Assembly (NCBI GenBank): GCA_032622095.1
Contig: CP136062.1
Span: 136,440,960-136,504,959 of the forward strand
Direction: 5' to 3'
Origin: Siphonodentalium dalli
Lineage: Eukaryota > Mollusca > Scaphopoda > Gadilida > Siphonodentaliidae
Length of the DNA: 64,000 nucleotides
Below, one piece after another: positions 57,390-64,000 of the stretch. The notes beneath the pieces are model-generated. The model was not told where the DNA came from. It saw only the letters and a list, made by a program, of their open reading frames with translations, and did no database searches. The translations under genes and the position numbers were made by a program. Every line of letters starts with the position of its first letter. The first letter of the stretch is position 1.

Positions 57390-57770
57390 CTTCCTTTCAG
57401 AAATGAAATACTTTACCAACGATAGAATCGTGTCCTGAATTCCGTACGAAGATAAGTTTTGAATTAGTCGGCACTGAATCGAACGCTTTCTTGAAATCTA
57501 ATTCCGAAGAGATGTATTCAACGTATTCTAGAAGCTGTGTTTTACAGGATCGTGTCTTCCTGAACCCGTGTTGACATGGAGTAAACAGACATATCATTTC
57601 GTGTGTTATAATATGGCTCCCTGACGAATGTTTCCATTACATAAAATAGAATACAGGTCAGGCTTACGGGTATGTAGTTCCCCTGTTCCATGTGCGAACC
57701 CTTCTTGTATATGCACGTGACTGGCATCTCTCCAAATTTCCGGAAGTACTCATGCCATCGATCGATTAAA
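57390..57770 (-). pseudogene. LINE reverse-transcriptase fragment, N-terminal palm
   Basis: On the minus strand: VTCIYKKGSHMEQGNYIPVSLTC (compare TPIYKKG-x-NYRPVSLT, motif 0/1), a frameshift, then CQHGFRKTRSCKTQLLE and LDFKKAFDSVP (motif A with its catalytic Asp). About 30 residues are deleted between the last two. It is a different section of a LINE from those at 24 kb and 43 kb. Confidence 0.75.
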
Positions 57771-58277
57771 CAGGATCATATCAGTGGGCGTGGTTTGCAG
57801 ATGAAATTACCCACCGTTGAATTATGGGTTCAAGGGGGGGGGGGGGTATACTGGTATAATTCCATGCTCGGAGAAAATTGTTTTCTTTTCCACAGGCCAC
57901 CAACTGTAACATTTTTCAAGGTGAGAGGAAACCATCTGACAGCAGTCCAGAAACAGGCAAGATCTAGAAATAAAGAGTGAACGAGGGGGATAAGTGAGTT
58001 AAGGAGACATGCGTGAAACATTTAAGAACATAAATGGCCAATTCACAGACTTATTCTAAAAGAGAATATAAGAATACAGAGCTAATTAGATATTCACATC
58101 AATCAGTTGCAAATGCAATGCCATGAGCGTCACATTTACTCTCAAAATCACAAAGAGGCGACCAATTATTATTAAACTTGCCGAGGAAGAAGGATTGAGT
58201 AATCTGAAGTTACAAACATACTTTCAGAAGCATCAGAGGAGATTGTGGTGAAGTTTTACAATGGTGATATGGTATCA
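57771..58277. other. no gene recognised
   Basis: A 13-14 base G run is at ~57834-57846. No supported gene. Confidence 0.35.
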
Positions 58278-58284
58278 CAGAGAG

Positions 58285-58357
<73 letters not shown>

Positions 58358-58386
58358 GGAGAGAGAGATGAGAGAGAGGGAGAGAG

Positions 58387-58423
<37 letters not shown>

Positions 58424-58449
58424 GAGAGAGAGGAGAGAGAGAGAGAGAG
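58278..58449. repeat. (GA)n microsatellite
   Basis: About 170 bases of AG/GA dinucleotides with occasional interruptions. ORFs in three frames are artefacts. Confidence 0.95.
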
Positions 58450-59291
58450 TGTATCCAGAGATCGGAGTGGGAAATCGTACATACAAAATGATATCTGATT
58501 TGTTCACAACTCACAACCTGTTTAGTCCAGGCACATTAGGGTTCCATATGGAACAAAAGCAGTGAAAGTTGTCTTTGTCCAGATTAATAAGATCATGTCT
58601 ATGAGATATCTTGAGATATGGCATTGAGATATCTTGATTTTTCTGAATGAAATATTCTATCAGGACATGCATGTGTAGACTAATTAATGCCAAAGTCAGA
58701 ATACATTGAAATATATACAAACAATGCTTGATCGTGAACCACATAAGTAGAAAATATGGCCGGCAAAATGGACAAAATCGAATGAAAATTACATTTTGTG
58801 CAAAATCGAACAGCTAGTCCCATAAAAGTGATAACACGCTCGAATTATATGAGGAATAATGATTGCAGAGAATAAGAGAAACATTTGACCATAAATGTAC
58901 GAATTCTCTCTAATATATCTCACAAGAGAGCAAGTGAAAGCAAGGTTTCATACAAGGGTTAAATCTGGACTTTCTGTGCGCAAATAAATAACGCAATTTT
59001 CTCTGAAATATTTATTTTTTGTAACATGTGCCATACGTGTTAATTAAGCTGTTAAATGAAATTTTAATGGCGATGAATTGATTCTGTGACCTTTTCTAGA
59101 AGCAAAGCTACATTATGCTCATAGCAGTCTCACGAATGTGACCGATCATCGTTTCTATTTATATATGCATAGAGTAATGGGTGAAATGTGAAATGCGTAG
59201 ATTCTATTGTCTGTCTTAACATAGTAGTCGTAATTGCCTCCGATCAAGTGATAAAACACGAATATTTCGCTTTTATCACAAGAATTCATGG
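58450..59291. other. no gene recognised
   Basis: No supported feature. Short GAGATATCTTGA repeats at ~58600-58635. Confidence 0.35.
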
Positions 59292-59391
59292 NNNNNNNNN
59301 NNNNNNNNNNNNNNNNNNNNNNNNNNNNNNNNNNNNNNNNNNNNNNNNNNNNNNNNNNNNNNNNNNNNNNNNNNNNNNNNNNNNNNNNNNN
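59292..59391. other. assembly gap (100 N)
   Basis: Exactly 100 N, the usual placeholder for a gap of unknown size. The first 19 bases after it (AGAATGCATTGGCACAGGG) match the right hairpin of the long-TIR element seen at 17536 and 24872. Confidence 0.95.
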
Positions 59392-59984
59392 AGAATGCAT
59401 TGGCACAGGGCATAACTGTAACTATCACAATGTGGTCAAGGAGCCGGTTCCAATGATATCCATATTTGTATGGTTCTATTGAGACAGACCGAAGATATTT
59501 TAGGCTGTTGAAGCTTTATTTGGCCGGTTTTGGCCGGTTTGTTGGGTAAAGGGTTAAATAATTTGTTCAAAGTCGATGATCTTGCTCAATATAGTATCTT
59601 AACAAATGTTCCAACAGATTGACAACAAAATATGTTATCTGCAGTCACTGTCATCAGGGATTACCTTTTGAAAATCAAAGTCTATAAAATATTTACATTT
59701 TCAGCAAGTTCAGATATTGTTACATAATCGCGTTTTCCAATACATATAGCTATTTAGGTACATCAAATGCAGTCGGAAATTTTAGCAATAGCAGTTCAAA
59801 ATCTATCATGCAAGCATTGTCATCATGCAAGCATTGTCATACACTACTGTAAAATCAAATTGAAACTCGACGATGAGAGCACAATATGCTTTTAATCAAT
59901 TTGTATAATTTTCAATCCCATAATATAAATACATGTTCACTAACTTTATATATTTCTTCATATAAATACAATAATATCACTAAC
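59392..59984. other. no gene recognised
   Basis: AT-rich. CATGCAAGCATTGTCAT is repeated in tandem at 59808-59841. No supported ORF. Confidence 0.35.
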
Positions 59985-60169
59985 TTCATATATTTCTTCT
60001 TCTTTTTTGTTGAGTCATCAAGTCTATCAGGAGTGATATCTTCTTTCTTTGGAGTTTTAAACTGCAGTCCTTTCAAAAAGTCACTGCCTTTAACACCTGA
60101 TCCAAACTGACTGAATCTTTGAGAACAGGAAGATGAGGTCCCACTGATGGATGGTGAAGAGATTCCACT
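59985..60169 (-). CDS. probable exon of an unrecognised minus-strand gene
   Basis: On the minus strand an acceptor-like ACACTTCAG precedes an open frame, SGISSPSISGTSSSCSQRFS, then DFLKGLQFKTPKKEDITPD and a lysine run. A GTTAGT donor-like site ends it. It is Ser-rich then Lys-rich and looks like an unstructured nuclear or cytoplasmic segment. The phase matches the upstream exon at 61671-61742. If the frame is read on without splicing it stops at 59912. Family unknown. Confidence 0.4.
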
Positions 60170-61670
60170 CTGAAGTGTCAGTGTTTGGAGCATTAACCAT
60201 TTGGCAGGTAAAATGAAATTTATGTCATCATAAGGTTGGCAGGGGAACAACAATTTTATTGTTTTTTAACAGTTTTATGATAGTGCCATAATTGCACAGA
60301 CACAATATTGCAAAATTAGCCCTCTAAATGAAAAGCATCTCTAGATATGGTGAGACAGAGATTTATATTGATAAAATGTTATGTAATACTGCTCTCAATC
60401 ACACTTTCAAAATCACATAGATTCTATTTCTTATTTAGTTTAGTTTCTCTGTATCCCCAAATTGGCAGATGACACATTGCATAATCGAGGTTCCCAATGG
60501 GTGTACATCACAATATTTAGCATTTGGGAACTTCAATCTGAGTCTATGTCTCCCATAGCAGATGAGGCCTAAGCAGAATGAGGTCCCCAGAGGGTGAATT
60601 TGGTGATGCTAGCCTGCTATGTGGGATAGCGTCACTAAATTCACCCTCTTGGGACCTCATTCTGCCAATGACAGGCACACTAAACTCAGACTTGCTCTTA
60701 GCGGTGGTGTAATAAATATCTGAGGTGTCTTAACTCATAAGGTGTCTTAACCCTTTCAATACTAACTCACATGTCGTTTGTTGAACTTATTATCTGAACA
60801 TTTCCCACCAATGAACTTAACCATTTCAATACTAACTCACAGGTCGTTTGTTGAACTTATCATCTGAACATTTCCCACCAATGAATATGAATCATTTTGC
60901 ACTTGTATTATCTTTTTGCATGTCTGTTGCCTGCCTTTATTATATGAACACCCCTCAAGACAGATAATAGACCATTCCAATATGTACTTTTATAACTGGG
61001 TGGGAGAATCCATTCAGTACAGAAGGGGTTAATCTGCCCAGTGATGACTAATATATAAAGATTAGAAGTTTCTATGTAGATACATTTAAAGTTGAATTTA
61101 TTTAACGCTCTAAGTCCCATAATTTTAGATAAAAAAAAGTGACTGGACACTATCTTCCATCCCACTAGGGTCATGAGTTTTCACTTTAAGGCCCATAACT
61201 TCAGAAGAAATAAATGGACAAAACTTATTGCATGTGGATATTGTTCCTCCTCCCCAAAGCTGCTTCAGGAGAATAGTAAAGACCATTCGAAAATGTAGTT
61301 ACAAAAACTGAGATACAGAGATCCAAAGGTGGCAAGGATGCATTTTTCACTCTAAGGGCCATAACTCTGCAACAAATGAATGGATGAATCCCGCACCAAG
61401 TGAATAACCTCCCCCTTCCCCATAGTGGTTCATGAGCATGCCAAAAAGCTTCAAAGCTGTTACGGATGGATGAACAAAGGCAATCCAGTATAACCACCTT
61501 TTGTTTTTGTGGGCAGACCTTAAAATCCATAACATTTTGCGAGAATCAAATATAGCATTTCTACAGCGAATCAGCTGCTTTTACGACAATCAAACTAAGA
61601 ATCATGATTCTGATTCTCATCAGATTTTAAGCCCTGGTGGAGGTATAAAATTTGGAGTATATATACTTAC
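60170..61670. repeat. intron-like region with hairpin and tandem repeats
   Basis: A hairpin at 60573-60665 has arms GCAGAATGAGGTCCCCAGAG and its near complement. A ~78 bp direct repeat lies at 60749-60885 (TTTCAATACTAACTCACA...CATTTCCCACCAATGAA), with relatives near 62430-62545. Two ~150-170 bp units carry GGGCCATAACT(C/T) at 61180-61410. No exon found between the two proposed ones. Confidence 0.5.
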
Positions 61671-61742
61671 TGAGTTATTTGGTTGAGCGTTATTTTGGCC
61701 TGGTTCACTGTTGTCGTCATCTTCAATGATATTGTCACTTTT
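61671..61742 (-). CDS. 72 bp exon of an unrecognised minus-strand gene
   Basis: Read on the minus strand, a strong acceptor (TTTTCTTTTTAG) and consensus donor (TCA|GTAAGTA) enclose 24 codons without a stop: KSDNIIEDDDNSEPGQNNAQ then PNNS. It is acidic and Asn/Gln-rich, probably disordered. The exon is a multiple of three. It can join directly to the exon at 59985-60169. Gene identity unknown. Confidence 0.5.
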
Positions 61743-62857
61743 CTAAAAAGAAAACAAAACTTAATCCATTAACACTTGAATGGATTGCCCGACTTTATAT
61801 TTATACAAGTATGCTGTGGAATTCTCTATACTTAATTGTGGTGATGCTCAGATAATACAATCATATTACAGTGTGAAAAACACCCTATGGATTCCTATTC
61901 ATTCATTTACAGGTTTTATGGTAATTCAGATAGTATACAGTTACCATAGGATTAGAGTAATTCATCATCTTCAATCTTCAAGTTGAACATTTAAATTTCT
62001 GGCTGTCATGTCACATTCCAGGGAATAAATAGCCCAGTCAGAAATATATGAAACACTGATATACAGACTATGTATTGAAATGACAGAAATGTATCTCAAT
62101 ATATAACCATGGAAGTGATAATAAGTCAAATGATTACGTGTAATAACGCAAGATGCCTGAAGTTGGTAATTGTTGTGAACATCAGTGAGTTACTTTTCAA
62201 ATTTAGTTGAAATTTTATGTAGATCCAAAGAGGAAATTTTATGAATATTTAGAAAATAAATTACTCTTTTCAGTTGATTATTCAGGGATTGTCGGCGAGT
62301 TCACAAACTGTTTTCATGTTTGACTCCCCACATATCCAATGAAACAGGGTACTTTATCTCCATTGTAATTCAACGAGAAGCAATTTTTATCAGCATTACA
62401 TCATATCCTGGTCGAAGTCTGACTGAATTAACCCCTTCTATACTAAATACTCATTGAGGAGTGGTTCCCTTAGCAAATGTTCAGATAATAAGTTCAACAA
62501 ACAACCACTTATTATCTGAACATTTCCCACCAAAGAATACCTGTACTCTTGGGCTTCAAATAAAAGTGCAGACCCAAATAAATGTGCAGGGAGGAAATCC
62601 TGACACAATTGAATTAAAGTGAAGACCCAAATAATAGTGCAGGGTGCAATTCATCTCAGTTTAATCAATAATTTACTTTATCACATAATTTGGCCATAAA
62701 AGCAGTTTCATAATTATCGGTAATAGACACGTTTAATATCAGCGCGTGCGATGACGTCACGGCGTTCTTCAAATAACTTGCGATCGCTGTAGTTTATGAT
62801 TGTTGTTTTCGATGAATATTTCGCGTTGCTTCGGGTTTATTTGATCATGTGATAAAA
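61743..62857. other. no gene recognised
   Basis: A fold-back with ATGTTCAGATAATAAG near 62477 and TTATTATCTGAACATTTCCC-like sequence near 62510 relates to the repeat at 60749. GTGCAG...CAAATAA units repeat at 62567-62645. No exon recognised. Confidence 0.35.
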
Positions 62858-62988
62858 GGTATCTCACACTCGTCCTATTTTATACGTAATTTATCAACCT
62901 CGTCCTCGGTAAACCTCGGCTCAAATCGAATTTAGTGAACTCGGTTGATAAATTCCGTATAAAATAGAAACTCATGTGAGATCCTCTA
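62858..62988. mobile_element. ~130 bp hairpin element
   Basis: GTATCTCACACTCGTCCTAT...AATTTATCAACCTCG at the left pairs with CTCGGTTGATAAATTCCGTA...ACTCATGTGAGATCC at the right. No ORF. Confidence 0.65.
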
Positions 62989-62994
62989 TATCTA

Positions 62995-63207
62995 CATTAA
63001 TGCTCTAAATAATCGACTCCTTAACCACAGCAGAATTATGGGTAACTTTTCAGGATTTAGTCGGAAATATGGCTTGTTGCCATTCATCGGAAAGCTCTCG
63101 GCGAGAGCTTTCCGATGAATGGTAACAAGCCATATTTCCGACTAAAACCTGAAAAGTTACCCATAATTCTGCTGTGGTTAAGGAGTCGATTACTTAGGGC
63201 ATTACTG
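62995..63207. mobile_element. Tc1/mariner-like hairpin MITE, longest copy
   Basis: 213 bp TA-flanked palindrome. Both arms carry ATAATCGACTCCTTAACCAC (or its complement), TTAGTCGGAAATATGGCTTG and CATTCATCGGAAAGCTCTC, meeting at GCTCTCGGCGAGAGC. The copy at 49624 lacks most of the second CATTCATCGGAAAG segment. Confidence 0.85.
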
Positions 63208-63239
63208 TATTCTAGGCTAAGATGACTTAAATTCAACTA

Positions 63240-63470
63240 AAACAGGTCTAACCAGGCCTGGCCCTTTGAAATTGGAAGGAGGGCAATGATCGCCCTCCTT
63301 AATTTATCCCAGGAGGGCTATTTTATCTGACCATATGATGCGAAGCATCATCCGAGTCTCGCAGAGGCGAGCGGGGCTGAGTTTGAGAGGGGGTGTCCCC
63401 CTCTCATGATTAGGGGGGTCCGGGGGTCTTCCCCCGGGAAATTTTTAATATGTAGTGTCCCTGAGAGCGA
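63240..63470. repeat. GC-rich multi-hairpin block
   Basis: A series of small perfect or near-perfect hairpins: GGAGGGC...GCCCTCC (63278-63300), ATGATGCGAAGCATCAT (63334-63350), CGCAGAGGCGAGCG, GAGAGGGGGTGTCCCCCTCTC (63387-63407), and CCGGGGGTCTTCCCCCGGG (63421-63439). Much more GC-rich than its surroundings. No gene; possibly a mobile repeat. Confidence 0.5.
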
Positions 63471-64000
63471 TTCTGGCATATATTTGTGGATTTTGTTCAG
63501 TGTTTCTTGAGGGAAAAAATGTAGTTTTGTGTGACCCACATTATGTGAGTAAAGGGGGGATGCCCTATAGCAGAAGAGTCCACAATTAGAGGTACCATGT
63601 CTTACCCACCAGAAGCTGACATTAGCTAATGATAGGTAGAGCACTCTGCTGTATAGGCAGTTTCTGATATAGTCATAAAGAGTAGGAAAATAAAAGATAG
63701 CAGAAACCCAGAGAACACATACAAATTTCGTGTTATGATTTATATTTCATAATAATATTTAATTTAATCATTGTATAATCAAAGTTATGTGAAAAAGAAA
63801 TAATCAAAAAAGCGAGGCCCCCTGGTCATTTCTGTAAATTTAGTACCCGTGAGGTCTCCATGTCGTTACTGTACATTTATTAACCACGAGTTTCCCAGTC
63901 CGGATCCCCCGTCTTTGTAAAATAATGGCGCTTAACATGTATATGCATATGTAAACCATAATATTTATATACTTATTAAAAGATACCAACACTGAAATTT
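63471..64000. other. no gene recognised
   Basis: No supported feature up to the window end. Confidence 0.35.

Noticed and set aside
58210-58565. Ser/Leu or Arg/Glu repeat ORFs
   Set aside because: Translations of the (GA)n microsatellite.

Overview
The window looks like intergenic and intronic DNA from an animal nuclear genome, most likely a marine invertebrate and possibly a lophotrochozoan such as a mollusc. That placement is an inference. It rests on split genes with GT-AG introns, C2H2 and THAP zinc fingers, a monocarboxylate-transporter-like (SLC16) gene, fragments of non-LTR retrotransposons, a tRNA-derived SINE, and very many short TTAA- or TA-flanked elements. The DNA is AT-rich. No rRNA gene, tRNA gene or CRISPR array was seen.

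Layout. 0-1.6 kb: the 3' end of a C2H2 zinc-finger gene, followed by decayed copies of its own last exon. 3-3.5 kb: a ~500 bp TTAA-ended element, called MITE-A here. 4.19-13.65 kb: a very large inverted repeat with ~3.9 kb arms and a 1.7 kb G-poor loop. Each arm carries a nearly identical intact gene for an unrecognised ~201-residue protein, and the right end frays into terminal-module repeats to ~15.6 kb. 16.4-16.8 kb: a duplicated block full of heat-shock-element-like motifs. 16.9-31.56 kb: a 7.33 kb unit in two direct tandem copies. Each unit holds a long-TIR hairpin element, a ~5 kb composite bounded by inverted MITE-A copies, a small exon for a membrane-anchored peptide, a second TTAA element (MITE-B) interrupted by a 5'-truncated LINE, and a LINE reverse-transcriptase fragment. 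32-39.1 kb: palindromic and tandem repeats, including three tandem Tc1/mariner-like hairpins, a SINE, and a seven-unit ~160 bp array. 40.3 kb: a THAP-domain ORF. 41.7 kb: a cluster of CACGTG sites. 43.2-44.1 kb: a decayed LINE. 47.3-55.4 kb: an SLC16-like gene in four recognisable exons. 56.8 kb: a lone exon with a membrane segment. 57.4 kb: a LINE fragment on the minus strand. 59.29 kb: a 100 bp assembly gap. 60-61.7 kb: two probable exons of an unrecognised minus-strand gene. 62.9-63.5 kb: hairpin elements.

How it fits together. The genes are unrelated and sparsely placed. Most of the structure is mobile DNA and its remains. The strongest candidate for something undescribed is the giant inverted repeat with a maintained gene in both arms. 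Next come the ~5 kb TTAA-bounded composite carrying a membrane micro-exon and the motif ATAAAGAGCGTT, which recurs in otherwise unrelated elements. Assembly artefacts (collapsed or duplicated haplotypes, fold-back chimeras) are a real alternative for the two largest duplications and need read-level checks.
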